From Bacillaceae bacterium IKA-2 (lineage in GTDB: Bacteria; Bacillota; Bacilli; Bacillales; Anaerobacillaceae): 64,000 nt of DNA. The stretch is from assembly GCA_031761875.1 (NCBI GenBank), contig CP134492.1:372001-436000 (forward strand), read 5' to 3'. This document shows, piece after piece, positions 54,078-63,518 of this stretch. The first letter of the stretch is position 1. Every line of letters begins with the position of its first letter. The position numbers and the translations under genes are program-made. The notes below the pieces were generated by a model. The model did not search any database. It was not told the DNA's origin and saw only the letters and a program-made list of their open reading frames with translations.

Positions 54078-55406
54078 TTGGAAAAAATAATTATTCAAGG
54101 AGGAAAACGATTAACTGGTACAGTGAAAGTTGCAGGCGCTAAAAACGCAGTGTTACCAGTAATCACCGCATCTATTTTAGCAAGTCACGGTAGGAGTCAT
54201 ATTTTTGATGTACCTGCTCTTGCAGATGTTTACACGATAAATCAAGTTTTAACGAACTTGAATATTGATGTAGTTTTTGAAAATGGAAAAATTGAAGTTG
54301 ATGCAGATAAAATTTTGAAAACTGAAGCACCTTTTGAATTTGTAAGTAAAATGAGAGCATCGTTTTTAGTGATGGGACCATTATTGGCGAGGGCAGGTCG
54401 TGCTAGGATTGCTTTACCAGGTGGTTGTGCAATTGGCTCAAGACCAATTGATCAGCACTTAAAAGGCTTTGAAGCAATGGGTGCTGTTGTTGAAATTGGC
54501 AATGGTTTCATTGATGCTAAAGTCGACGGACGTCTTAAAGGAGCAAAAATTTATTTAGATTTCCCAAGCGTTGGTGCGACAGAGAATATTATGATGGCGG
54601 CTACCCTTGCTGTAGGAACAACAGTGATCGAAAATGCTGCAGAAGAACCTGAAATCGTCTGTTTAGCGAACTATTTAAATACAATGGGTGCGAAAGTTCG
54701 TGGAGCTGGTACAGGTACGCTTCGTATCGAAGGCGTAGAGCGTTTAATCGGAGCGAGCCATACAATTATTCCTGACCGAATTGAGGCTGGTACTTTTATG
54801 GTAGCGGCAGCTATTACAGGCGGGAACGTTCTAGTAGAAGGAGCTTTATCAGAACACCTTCGTCCTCTTATTGCAAAAATGGAAGAAATGGGCGTCACAA
54901 TTATTGATGAAGAAAACGGTATTCGTGTGATTGGTCCAAAAAAATTAAAAGCAATTGATATTAAAACAATGCCACATCCAGGATTCCCGACAGATTTGCA
55001 GGCACAAATGATGTCCTTACTGTTAAGAGCAGAAGGCACAAGCATGATTACGGAAACAGTTTTTGAAAATCGCTTCATGCATGTCGAAGAATTACGCCGA
55101 ATGAATGCTAATATCAAAATCGAAGGCAGAACAGCGATCATCACAGGACCAGTAAGACTTCAAGGAGCAGAAGTATCAGCTACAGATCTTCGCGCTGGAG
55201 CCGCAGTAATTATCGCCGGACTTGTTGCCGAAGGTCGCACAAGAGTCGACGAATTAAAGCATATCGACCGTGGTTACGTTGATTTCACCCAAAAATTAAA
55301 AAATCTCGGTGCCAACATCGAGCGAATTTATGAAATAGATCGATCGCAACTAGATAACCTCCAGGCTCCATCACCATTACAATTAAACAGAGTATTAGGT
55401 GGCTGA
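54078..55406 (+). CDS. murA: UDP-N-acetylglucosamine 1-carboxyvinyltransferase, main paralogue
   Basis: A 442-residue MurA (MurAA type, by position after ywmB). AGAKNAVLP at the start, catalytic Cys117 in [13 protein letters not shown], and [17 protein letters not shown] near the C-terminus are complete. I start at TTG 54078, since GGAGGGG lies just upstream; a TTG at 54060 would swallow that site. The last codons (GG then TGA) lie inside a GGTGGCTGACACC repeat core, so the C-terminus may have been set by a repeat insertion. Confidence 0.94.
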   Translation: MEKIIIQGGKRLTGTVKVAGAKNAVLPVITASILASHGRSHIFDVPALADVYTINQVLTNLNIDVVFENGKIEVDADKILKTEAPFEFVSKMRASFLVMGPLLARAGRARIALPGGCAIGSRPIDQHLKGFEAMGAVVEIGNGFIDAKVDGRLKGAKIYLDFPSVGATENIMMAATLAVGTTVIENAAEEPEIVCLANYLNTMGAKVRGAGTGTLRIEGVERLIGASHTIIPDRIEAGTFMVAAAITGGNVLVEGALSEHLRPLIAKMEEMGVTIIDEENGIRVIGPKKLKAIDIKTMPHPGFPTDLQAQMMSLLLRAEGTSMITETVFENRFMHVEELRRMNANIKIEGRTAIITGPVRLQGAEVSATDLRAGAAVIIAGLVAEGRTRVDELKHIDRGYVDFTQKLKNLGANIERIYEIDRSQLDNLQAPSPLQLNRVLGG

Positions 55407-55434
55407 CACCAAACTCAAATTGGTGCCTGACACC
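55398..55434. repeat. REP-like cores overlapping the murA stop codon
   Basis: GGTGGCTGACACC (55398-55410) includes the murA TGA (55404-55406); a second core GGTGCCTGACACC follows at 55422-55434. CACCAAACTCAAATTGGTG between them forms a hairpin. Confidence 0.85.
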
Positions 55435-55460
55435 AAAAGAGAATGTTTGTGAAATTAAAT

Positions 55461-55508
55461 AAAAATCGACTTTCGTGTGAGTATAGATGCACAAAGGTCG
55501 GTTTTTTT
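55461..55508 (+). terminator. terminator after murA
   Basis: AAATCGACTTT with TGTG pairs with CACA and AAAGGTCGGTTT (G-T pairs allowed), followed by seven Ts. Confidence 0.8.
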
Positions 55509-55846
55509 GATTCTAAACGGGTATTAACTAGCTCTACCAAGGGATTAGGCGTTAGATAGATTCCTCCCTGATCATGAAATCCTGCTTGATATTATTCCAT
55601 CTCGCTCCGTCGATTGTGCAAACTTCACATGGTGCCTGACACCAAGTGTAAAAATCGGTTCTATTTTACGACATCTGAAGTTGCTCACGTAGCACCTTAG
55701 ATTATCGAAACTCTCATTTAGTTTTCGAATCTCTCGAAATCAAGGTCTATTTTCTAGCAATATTGCATAAACTGCATAGAGAAAACTGATAATGCGAGTA
55801 TCCTCTACAAATCGAATCAGAAAACAAAAATGGAGGCGTCAACTTT
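55509..55846 (+). other. murA-spoIID intergenic region
   Basis: 338 bp with one REP-like core GGTGCCTGACACC (55631-55643) within TTCACAT-core-AAGTGTAA. A sigma-E promoter is expected for spoIID; CAATATT near 55765 resembles a -35 but I could not find a convincing -10 at the right distance. Confidence 0.6.
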
Positions 55847-56875
55847 ATGCGGCATTTAATAATCATTGGAGCAATCTTATCTAGTGTCATTCTCTTTATT
55901 CCAACGATGCTTGTTCTTGCATTTCAAGGCAATGAAACAGAGGAAATTGTGACTTCTGCAGCTGTTCAAACGGCAAACACTACTTTTACCGAGGTGACTC
56001 AAGAGCCGGAAAATGCGACGGTCGCAGTTTTCCGTACAAAAGCATCGGTAACGGAGGAAACCGACTTTGAAGACTATATCATCGGTGTTATTGCTTCAGA
56101 AATGCCGGCAGACTTTTCCTTGGAAGCACTCAAAGCACAAGCATTGACGGCACGGACGTATATTTTAAAAATGATGTTAAACCCTACAGACACCAATTTA
56201 CCAGAGGGCGCAATCGTGTCTGACACCATCATGCACCAAGTCTACACCAATGATTTAGAACTACGTGAAAAGTGGGGCAATGACTATGACTGGAAAATGG
56301 AAAGAATTTCCGGGGCAGTTCAAGCAACAAGAAATCAAGTAATCACATACGAAGGCGCACCGATTACAGCAACATTTTTTTCGACGAGCAATGGCTATAC
56401 TGAAAACTCAGAGGATTATTGGCCAAATGCAATTCCATACTTACGAAGTGTTGAGAGCCCGTGGGACTTAAATTCACCAAGATATACCGCTGAAAAAACA
56501 ATTTCCGCACAACAATTTTATGAGGCCCTTGGTGTGAAACTTCCAGGTGACGGAACCGTTGGCCAAATATCGGCTCGAACTGATAGTGGTAGAGTTGCAA
56601 CTGTTCAAATAAATGGTCAAACCTTCACAGGTAGACAAATAAGAGAGAAGCTAGATTTAGACTCTAGTGATTTCCAATGGAAACAAAGCGGCAATTCTGT
56701 TGTCATCAAAACGAAAGGTTGGGGTCACGGTGTCGGAATGAGTCAATATGGCGCTGACGGCATGGCGAAAGACGGTAAAAACTACCAAGAAATTATCAAA
56801 CACTATTATAACGGCGTCGAAATCTCCTCTATTGAACCATTTCTAGAAAAACTAACATCAACCGCAAAAAATTAA
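55847..56875 (+). CDS. spoIID: stage II sporulation protein D
   Basis: A 342-residue membrane-anchored peptidoglycan lytic transglycosylase that, with SpoIIM and SpoIIP, drives septal thinning and engulfment. N-terminal anchor (about 5-26), catalytic Glu85 in VIASEMPADF (Glu88 in B. subtilis), then LKAQALTARTYIL, and the C-terminal KGWGHGVGMSQYGADGMAKDG block. ATG follows AATGGAGGCG. Followed by a terminator. Confidence 0.95.
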   Translation: MRHLIIIGAILSSVILFIPTMLVLAFQGNETEEIVTSAAVQTANTTFTEVTQEPENATVAVFRTKASVTEETDFEDYIIGVIASEMPADFSLEALKAQALTARTYILKMMLNPTDTNLPEGAIVSDTIMHQVYTNDLELREKWGNDYDWKMERISGAVQATRNQVITYEGAPITATFFSTSNGYTENSEDYWPNAIPYLRSVESPWDLNSPRYTAEKTISAQQFYEALGVKLPGDGTVGQISARTDSGRVATVQINGQTFTGRQIREKLDLDSSDFQWKQSGNSVVIKTKGWGHGVGMSQYGADGMAKDGKNYQEIIKHYYNGVEISSIEPFLEKLTSTAKN

Positions 56876-56974
56876 TTAGCGATCCAGCTTTATTTTTTCA
56901 CCTATAAATGATTTCCCCACTTACGAGATTGTTGGTGGGGAGTTACTAGTTCAAAGGTATAGTTAGTAGTAAAA

Positions 56975-57012
56975 AAACAAACTGCGGTGTCAGCGGATGC
57001 TGCAGTTTGTTT
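56975..57012 (+). terminator. terminator after spoIID
   Basis: AAACAAACTGC (56975-56985) pairs with GCAGTTTGTTT (57002-57012); an additional CCCCAC/GTGGGG hairpin lies at about 56921-56941. Confidence 0.75.
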
Positions 57013-57129
57013 GTAAGAAAATTTTGACCTTTAAACCAATTCCGTAGTAACCCAAATTACCCAAAAAATACTATGAATAATATCCAACATTTAAACAAAA
57101 AATAATTTAATTTTTTTTTTTGCAATTGT

Positions 57130-57159
57130 GTATATAATTCTATTAATTTGATCACACTG
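57130..57159 (+). promoter_or_regulatory. candidate sigma-F promoter of spoIIQ
   Basis: GTATA (57130-57134), 15 bp, GATCACACTG (57150-57159): fits GywTA-N15-GgnrAnAnTw with three mismatches. spoIIQ is a sigma-F gene in B. subtilis. Confidence 0.5.
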
Positions 57160-57178
57160 TTGCAGAGGTGATGATTAA

Positions 57179-57976
57179 ATGAAAGAAGAAAACCAATCTT
57201 CTAAATTAGAAAAAATGAAAGAAAATCTTCAAAAATTAATGAAAAAACGTTGGGCTTTACCAGCGCTCTACCTTGGCTTAGGGGCACTAGTTTTAAGCGC
57301 AGCAATCTGGCTTCAAGCAACTGAACCTGAAATTGTTCAAGAGGGTCCAGATGTCGATCAAAGCGAAATCCAAGATCGAAACGCTAATTTCGACATAAAT
57401 TATGAGGATGCCTTGCCAGTATCAAAGGTCAGCGAAAACATCAAAATGCCAGTTACAAATGAAGCCAATGTGAAAGTAGTCGGATCTTTCTTTGACTACA
57501 ATTTAACAGAAGAAGAAAACCAAGCGGCACTCGTACTTTACGATAATACTTACCGCCAAAACAAAGGTATCGATATAGCGATGGAAAGTGGAGATACCTT
57601 TGATGTAGCCGCTGCTTTAAGTGGTATAGTAATCAAGGCAGAGAAAGATGCTCTGTTTGGAAATGTTGTTCATATTGAACATGACAATGATCTGGTTACC
57701 GTTTACGAAAGCTTAGAATCTCTAAAAGTAGAAAAAGGTCAATCTTTAAAACAAGGCTCTGTTATCGGCCAAGCTGGAAGAAGTCTTTATAACCAGAGTG
57801 CAGCTATCCATGTTCACTTTGAAATCCGTCAAGATGGCAAGGCGCTAAACCCAATTGACTACTTCAATCAACCAATTACATCATTACCGTCTGATGACGC
57901 TGATGATGAAGATGGTGACAATGAAGAAGACAAAGATGAAAACGCCGAAAATCAAGACCAGTATCAAGAGCGTTAA
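57179..57976 (+). CDS. spoIIQ: stage II sporulation protein Q (degenerate M23 peptidase fold)
   Basis: A 265-residue forespore membrane protein that binds SpoIIIAH across the engulfing membranes. One transmembrane helix (about 28-47), then a LytM/M23 domain (about 125-220). The first zinc ligand is lost: NKGID (Asn128) replaces HxGID, while HVHFE (211-215) is kept, as in Bacillus SpoIIQ, so it should be a scaffold and not an active endopeptidase. The tail is strongly acidic (DDADDEDGDNEEDKDE). ATG follows AGAGGTGAT. Confidence 0.93.
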   Translation: MKEENQSSKLEKMKENLQKLMKKRWALPALYLGLGALVLSAAIWLQATEPEIVQEGPDVDQSEIQDRNANFDINYEDALPVSKVSENIKMPVTNEANVKVVGSFFDYNLTEEENQAALVLYDNTYRQNKGIDIAMESGDTFDVAAALSGIVIKAEKDALFGNVVHIEHDNDLVTVYESLESLKVEKGQSLKQGSVIGQAGRSLYNQSAAIHVHFEIRQDGKALNPIDYFNQPITSLPSDDADDEDGDNEEDKDENAENQDQYQER

Positions 57977-57997
57977 GAGCAAATTTGCTGAAACGAG

Positions 57998-58038
57998 AAT
58001 CAGCCACCAATCTCTAGTGAATTGGTGGCTGATTTTTT
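57998..58038 (+). terminator. terminator after spoIIQ
   Basis: AATCAGCCACCAAT (57998-58011) pairs perfectly with ATTGGTGGCTGATT (58021-58034), followed by TTTTG. Confidence 0.95.
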
Positions 58039-58090
58039 GTCGTTTCGATAACGACTATGCTTTGGTCAAAAGATCTATTAATCCCGCAAC

Positions 58091-58216
58091 TCATTTTTGA
58101 CCACTACAGCTGTTCAAGAAAAATTGAACGTCCTCAATAGATAATCCAATCTTTTTAGCGTAGGTAATTAATTCGATCCAACCATGATCTAACAGCTCAT
58201 CAGTAGTTTTTTTCAT
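58091..58216 (-). CDS. small SinI-family (anti-repressor-like) protein
   Basis: A 41-residue minus-strand gene: it begins MKKTTDELLDHGWIELITYA and continues with KKIGLSIEDVQFFLNS. It matches the SinI/Sin_N dimerisation pattern (LD-x-x-W-x-x-LI-x-x-AK-x-x-GLS-x-E-x-x-x-FL), the fold by which SinI captures the SinR repressor of biofilm genes. GGAGG lies 12 bp before the ATG, rather far. It is one of very few minus-strand genes in the window and no SinR partner is near. An alternative is a standalone SlrA-like anti-repressor. Confidence 0.72.
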   Translation of the reverse strand: MKKTTDELLDHGWIELITYAKKIGLSIEDVQFFLNSCSGQK

Positions 58217-58236
58217 AATATAATACAGCCTCCATA

Positions 58237-58436
58237 TTGTTATTTGATCTATTCTTTTTGAGCTGAAAAATCGTCAGTTACTACAAAAATAGGCCAATAC
58301 GATAGCGAAAATAAACTCTTTGAATTTTCGATACATGTTAGTAAATAGCACCAACTTTAGTAATTGAGACTGCCCTCTATTGTTTTTATGCTGAGGAAAG
58401 TAACTATATGCATCTTTGATATAAACGCTGCTAACT
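58237..58436. other. upstream region of the SinI-like gene, no gene seen
   Basis: AT-rich, about 200 bp between the SinI-like gene and the degenerate frame at 58437. It should contain the minus-strand promoter; none is distinct. Confidence 0.4.
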
Positions 58437-58664
58437 TTGTCGATTCGAACTGAAAATCGGAATAATTACCAAGTGAGATACCAGAATCAGTTTTACTTAA
58501 AGTCGTTTATTTCCCGCCTTCTTCGCTTCTTCCATTTAACTATCACTTGTCCTGATTATATGCACCGCTTATTTACATCCAAAGAGATCGTTAGCCTGGG
58601 GCAACAAAAGCAAAAACTTACTCTCTCAACGATTGTTTTTCAAATTAAAAACCTTGTCTCATAA
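58437..58664 (+). pseudogene. possible transposase remnant (IS5/IS1182-like)
   Basis: A 75-codon open frame without ribosome site. The segment FISRLLRFFHLTITCPDY resembles the N-terminal F-x-x-S-L-F-x-L-x-x-L-x-L-x-x-PDY segment of DDE transposases, but the rest has no catalytic domain and stops early. Codon use is unlike neighbours. It may equally be a chance frame in the unusual 700 bp between the SinI-like gene and spoIIID. Confidence 0.3.
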
Positions 58665-59000
58665 CGTTTTATGCATATATACCCGTCTCCAATAATAAAA
58701 TGTTACAAATCACAAGTTTCACAGGAAGGGTCCAAGGGATAATTGACGATGGCAAGTGCAGAGAGCCCATCTTTACATATAAGAAATGATCAGGAAGTCA
58801 CAATTAAGTAAACGGGGAACCAGAAACTAAAAAAGAGCGCGGAATGAATGGCTTTCTAGGGCTATTAACTCCATCAAACTAGACCCAGTTTATTGAAAAT
58901 TTCGACTTTTTGAACATGAATTATCAGTATCGAGACGGTTTTTTTATTACACAAGTCAACGTTCATCTTCTGGGCGCTCATGAAATAGGAGGCGAGAGGT
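58665..59000 (+). other. region upstream of spoIIID, no gene seen
   Basis: 336 bp without a supportable gene. A sigma-E promoter for spoIIID should be here, but no clear pair of elements was recognised. Confidence 0.4.
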
Positions 59001-59288
59001 GTGCACGATTACATCAAAGAAAGAACGATCAAGATTGGCAGGTACATCGTCGAGACGAGGAAAACCGTACGAACGATCGCAAAAGAGTTTGGGGTTTCCA
59101 AAAGCACAGTTCATAAAGATTTAACAGAACGATTACCAGAGATTAACCAGGAGTTAGCAAACGAAGTAAAAGGGATCCTCGAATACCATAAGTCAATCCG
59201 TCATCTTAGAGGTGGAGAAGCGACCAAAGTAAAGTATCAAAAAACAAATGAACCTGCAAAAAAGAAAGTAGCAGAAGCAAAGCAATAA
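59001..59288 (+). CDS. spoIIID: sporulation transcriptional regulator SpoIIID
   Basis: A 95-residue mother-cell DNA-binding protein that activates and represses sigma-E and sigma-K genes. The N-terminal MHDYIKERTIKIGRYIVETR is nearly identical to B. subtilis; the HTH is VRTIAKEFGVSKSTVHKDL (residues 23-41), and the basic C-terminal segment IRHLRGGEATKVKY is conserved. GTG start at 59001 after AGGAGGCGAGAG. Confidence 0.97.
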   Translation: MHDYIKERTIKIGRYIVETRKTVRTIAKEFGVSKSTVHKDLTERLPEINQELANEVKGILEYHKSIRHLRGGEATKVKYQKTNEPAKKKVAEAKQ

Positions 59289-59397
59289 TCTTTTTAAAAA
59301 TAATATCCCTGCACTTACAAAATATGATAAAATACTACATTAGATACACACTAATAGTGATAGATGAATCGGTTATGATACGCAGGGAGGAAAAAGC

Positions 59398-60402
59398 ATG
59401 TTTGGCAGGGACATTGGAATTGATTTAGGGACAGCAAATGTTCTTATTCACGTAAAAGGAAAAGGGATTGTATTAGATGAACCCGCAGTTGTAGCAATTG
59501 ATGCGAGCACACATAAAGTTTTGGCAGTAGGAGATGAGGCATTTCGTATGGTCGGGCGGACGCCTGGTAATATTATTGCTCTTCGACCAATGAAGGACGG
59601 TGTAATAGCCAATTTTGACCTTACAGAATCAATGCTAAAACATTTTTTAGACAAGGTTAATGGAAGAGGTTTTTTTGCAAAACCGAGAATATTAATTTGT
59701 TGTCCAACAGGTATTACCTCTGTGGAGCAAAAAGCAATTCGTGAAGCAGCGGAAAAAAGTGGCGGTAAAAATGTATATTTAGAAGAAGAACCAAAAGTTG
59801 CAGCAATTGGAGCAGGCATGGATATTTACCAACCGAGCGGTAACATGGTCGTAGACATAGGTGGTGGAACAACAGATGTTGCTGTATTATCTATGGGCGC
59901 GATTGTCACCGCTTCTTCAATAAAAGTTGCTGGCGACCGGTTTGATCATGAAATTTTAAATTATGTAAAAAAACAATATAAATTGCTGATCGGTGAACGT
60001 ACAGCTGAAGCAATAAAAAAACAAGTAGCAACCGCATTCCCAGGCAGTCGAAATGAAGAAATTGACATCCGCGGACGTGACTTAGTAAGTGGTCTTCCAC
60101 GGACGATTACCATATACTCAAAAGAGATCCAAAAAGCTCTTGAAGAGTCAATTTCACATATTGTACAAGCTTCAAAAAGCGTGTTAGAACTAACGCCGCC
60201 AGAGCTTTCGGCAGATATTATCGACCGTGGTGTTATCTTAACAGGTGGAGGAGCTCTACTTCATGGCATTGATTTATTGTTAGCGGAAGAATTGAAAGTG
60301 CCAGTCCTGATTGCCGAAGAACCAATGCATTGCGTCGCCAAAGGCACAGGAATCCTACTAGAAAATTTGGACAAGATCTCCAAAAATATCTATAAAGTTT
60401 AA
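59398..60402 (+). CDS. mbl: MreB-like cell-shape protein Mbl
   Basis: A 334-residue bacterial actin that guides lateral wall synthesis. Actin-fold motifs: phosphate 1 IGIDLGTANV (residues 6-15), phosphate 2 VVDIGGGTTDVAV (about 151-163), and adenosine loop ILTGGGALLHGID (about 280-292). The position after spoIIID matches mbl. ATG follows CAGGGAGG. Confidence 0.96.
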   Translation: MFGRDIGIDLGTANVLIHVKGKGIVLDEPAVVAIDASTHKVLAVGDEAFRMVGRTPGNIIALRPMKDGVIANFDLTESMLKHFLDKVNGRGFFAKPRILICCPTGITSVEQKAIREAAEKSGGKNVYLEEEPKVAAIGAGMDIYQPSGNMVVDIGGGTTDVAVLSMGAIVTASSIKVAGDRFDHEILNYVKKQYKLLIGERTAEAIKKQVATAFPGSRNEEIDIRGRDLVSGLPRTITIYSKEIQKALEESISHIVQASKSVLELTPPELSADIIDRGVILTGGGALLHGIDLLLAEELKVPVLIAEEPMHCVAKGTGILLENLDKISKNIYKV

Positions 60403-60419
60403 TTTTAGGGGGGGAAATA

Positions 60420-61372
<953 letters not shown>

Positions 61373-61420
61373 ATATTCTGCACGAGATCTCCAGACTCTA
61401 CATAAAAAGAGGTGTACCAG

Positions 61421-62257
61421 ATGAATCAGTCGATGATTACGGCTTCAGCGTCAATGGGTCAGTTGCAAAAAAAATTAGATGCGATCTCTAATAACGTTGC
61501 TAATGTCAATACGCATAGTTTTAAACGTCGTGATGTTCAATTTTCGGACTTATTATTTCAACAAGTAAATAATCAGCCAGTTGCTAATCAAGAAACTGGG
61601 CGTAATACAGCGAATGGCCTTCGAATTGGTTCAGGTGCAAAAGTCGCCCAAACTAATGTAAGAATGGAACAAGGTTCTATTATGCACACCGATCGCCCGC
61701 TAGACTTAGCGATGATGGAAAAAAGTATCTTTTTTGAAGTGCTACCAACAGATGACAACAATCAACGCCGTTTTACACGGGATGGGGCTTTTTATTTATC
61801 AGAAAATCCTAACAACTTAAATGAGTTATTTCTTGTCACAAGTGAGGGAGAATTTGTTATGTCTAGGGAGGGCGAAAAGATTGCGATACCAACAGATTAT
61901 GATACGATTAAGGTGTCAGACAATGGAGTAGTTGATATTACGCTAAAAAATGGCAACGTTGTCAATGTTGGAGAGTTGCAAATGATTCATGTAACAAAAC
62001 CACAGTTACTTGAAAGTATCGGCAATAATTTTTTTAGATTTCCTAATCTAGACGAACTAGGGCTACAATTTGCAGACGTGTTAGAGCAAGCTCCTCAAAA
62101 TGAGGGACAATTGATCCAAGGAGCATTAGAAGCTTCCAACGTCGATTTAAGCAAAGAACTTATTGAACTAATGATTGCCCAACGTTCTTACCAATTTAAC
62201 ACGCGCTCGATCTCAATCGCCGATCAAATGATGGGATTAGTCAACAGTGTCAGATGA
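61421..62257 (+). CDS. flhP: flagellar hook-basal body protein FlhP
   Basis: A 278-residue rod protein paralogous to FlhO. NQSMITASASMGQLQKKLDAISNNVANVNT-type N-terminal segment and C-terminal LEASNVDLSKELIELMIAQRSYQFNTR. ATG 61421 follows AGAGGTG by five bases; the GTG at 61412 lies inside that site. Exported distal rod component. Confidence 0.92.
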   Translation: MNQSMITASASMGQLQKKLDAISNNVANVNTHSFKRRDVQFSDLLFQQVNNQPVANQETGRNTANGLRIGSGAKVAQTNVRMEQGSIMHTDRPLDLAMMEKSIFFEVLPTDDNNQRRFTRDGAFYLSENPNNLNELFLVTSEGEFVMSREGEKIAIPTDYDTIKVSDNGVVDITLKNGNVVNVGELQMIHVTKPQLLESIGNNFFRFPNLDELGLQFADVLEQAPQNEGQLIQGALEASNVDLSKELIELMIAQRSYQFNTRSISIADQMMGLVNSVR

Positions 62258-62361
62258 TAAGTTTAGCAAAGTCCTGTGAGTGAGAGTTGTGCGTTACGTT
62301 ATACGTGTTACTTGTACTTTTCGAAGAGAAACTAAATTCATTAAATACAAAGGTGTAAATA

Positions 62362-62682
62362 ATGACAAATGATAACGAAAATCAGCAGAATGAAAAGCAA
62401 CTAAGCGAAAAGCAACAAAAAGTAAATCAACAAAATGAAAATAAAACCAGAGAAGAAGTTCGTAAAGAAAAAGAAGCAAAGAAAGAGAAGAAGCTTCCCA
62501 AACGAATTCGGATGATTCCAATTTGGATTCGAATTATCTTAGTAGCGCTACTTTTTTCCGCTAGCCTCATTGGAGGAGCGATGTTTGGTTACGGCGTTAT
62601 CGGTAAGGGAGATCCTAAAGATGTAATAGATAAAGGCCCATGGCAAAAGATCCATGACATTATCTATAAAGACAGTGATTGA
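62362..62682 (+). CDS. EpuA-type protein (often annotated RNA polymerase subunit beta-like)
   Basis: A 106-residue protein with a highly charged N-terminal 50 residues (Gln/Asn/Lys/Glu), a single transmembrane helix (about 58-80, IRIILVALLFSASLIGGAMFGY), and a short extracellular tail ending GPWQKIHDIIYKD. This is the EpuA family pattern (PF11772), whose members are misannotated as RNA polymerase subunit because of occasional neighbours. Function unknown. ATG follows AAAGGTG. Confidence 0.82.
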   Translation: MTNDNENQQNEKQLSEKQQKVNQQNENKTREEVRKEKEAKKEKKLPKRIRMIPIWIRIILVALLFSASLIGGAMFGYGVIGKGDPKDVIDKGPWQKIHDIIYKDSD

Positions 62683-62719
62683 AAGCTGACAAACTGAAAA
62701 TCGTTTGCCAGCTTTTTTT
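62682..62719 (+). terminator. terminator after the EpuA-type gene
   Basis: AAAGCTG and CAAAC pair with GTTTG and CAGCTTT around a 9-base loop with small mismatch, followed by Ts. Confidence 0.85.
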
Positions 62720-62744
62720 GTTTTGTCCCACACACAATTGGTGC

Positions 62745-62911
62745 CTTTTTGTTTGGTGCCTGACACCAAACAAAAAGTTTGTGAAAATCCATTTCCCATC
62801 ACCAAAGCATTATGGCGCATAATTCACATGGTACCTGACACCGCTCGTGGACAAATTGCCAAAATGTCCGCGTCTCGCGGACGTCACAAACCCAACTTCG
62901 TGTCTGACACC
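62745..62911. repeat. cluster of REP-like elements upstream of fabZ
   Basis: A palindrome CTTTTTGTTTGGTG (62745-62758) with complement 62764-62777 around CCTGA; a second core GGTACCTGACACC (62830-62842); a third GTGTCTGACACC (62900-62911). CCGCGTCTCGCGG at about 62868-62880 is another small hairpin. Confidence 0.88.
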
Positions 62912-62933
62912 CGCGACCTCTTTATGGTACAAT
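62904..62933 (+). promoter_or_regulatory. candidate fabZ promoter built into the last REP-like core
   Basis: CTGACA (62904-62909), an 18-bp spacer and TACAAT (62928-62933); the -35 is the repeat core itself. Transcript would start about 30 bp before the fabZ ATG. Confidence 0.6.
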
Positions 62934-62971
62934 AAATGTATTATCAGTTACTAATAGGAGGTACTAAGCCA

Positions 62972-63406
62972 ATGTTAGACATCCAGCAAATAAAAGAAAT
63001 CATTCCACATCGTTATCCTTTTTTACTAGTAGACCGTATTCTAGAGCTTGAAGAAGGAACGCGGGCGGTTGGAATAAAAAATGTCTCTGCAAACGAAGAG
63101 TTTTTCAACGGTCATTTTCCTGACTATCCGGTCATGCCGGGGGTGCTTATTGTCGAAGCTCTTGCTCAGGTTGGTGCTGTGGCGATACTGAAAAAAGAAG
63201 AAAATCGTGGTCGGCTTGCTTTTTTTGCGGGCATTGATAATTGCCGCTTCAAAGGCCAAGTTAAGCCAGGTGATCAACTCCGCTTAGAAGTTGAGATTAC
63301 GCGCTTAAGAGGTTCTATCGGCAAAGGTAAAGGAGTCGCTTCGGTTGATGGAAAAGTAGTCGCCGAAACTGAACTGATGTTTGCTTTAGGTGAAAAAAAT
63401 AACTAA
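62972..63406 (+). CDS. fabZ: 3-hydroxyacyl-[acyl-carrier-protein] dehydratase FabZ
   Basis: A 144-residue hot-dog-fold dehydratase of type II fatty-acid synthesis. Catalytic His48 ([14 protein letters not shown]) and Glu62 (IVEALAQ) are present. ATG 62972 follows TAGGAGGT; the frame is open to 62936 but without a site there. Equivalent to B. subtilis ywpB. Confidence 0.96.
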   Translation: MLDIQQIKEIIPHRYPFLLVDRILELEEGTRAVGIKNVSANEEFFNGHFPDYPVMPGVLIVEALAQVGAVAILKKEENRGRLAFFAGIDNCRFKGQVKPGDQLRLEVEITRLRGSIGKGKGVASVDGKVVAETELMFALGEKNN

Positions 63407-63486
63407 AGCGACCCGCAGATGTTTGATTAAGACAGCTAAGACAGCTAATAAGATTTCGTTACAGGCAATCTATAAATATCTTACGA

Positions 63487-63518
63487 CAAAAAGGTTACTC
63501 ATTTGGGTAGCCTTTTTT
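63487..63518 (+). terminator. terminator after fabZ
   Basis: AAAGGTTACTC pairs with GGGTAGCCTTT (two G-T pairs, ATTT loop), followed by Ts. Confidence 0.88.

Noticed and set aside
56219-56232. TCTGACACCATC inside spoIID as another REP-like core
   Set aside because: It lies in conserved coding sequence and lacks the GGTG half; likely coincidence.
57855-58100. 81-codon + strand frame after spoIIQ
   Set aside because: It overlaps the spoIIQ acidic tail in another frame and then runs through its terminator.
58910-59116. 68-codon + strand frame overlapping spoIIID
   Set aside because: Different frame from spoIIID, whose sequence is almost identical to the B. subtilis protein; the overlap is a shadow.
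62705-62935. 76-codon open frame upstream of fabZ
   Set aside because: It is composed of REP-like palindromes and a promoter region; no ribosome site or family similarity.
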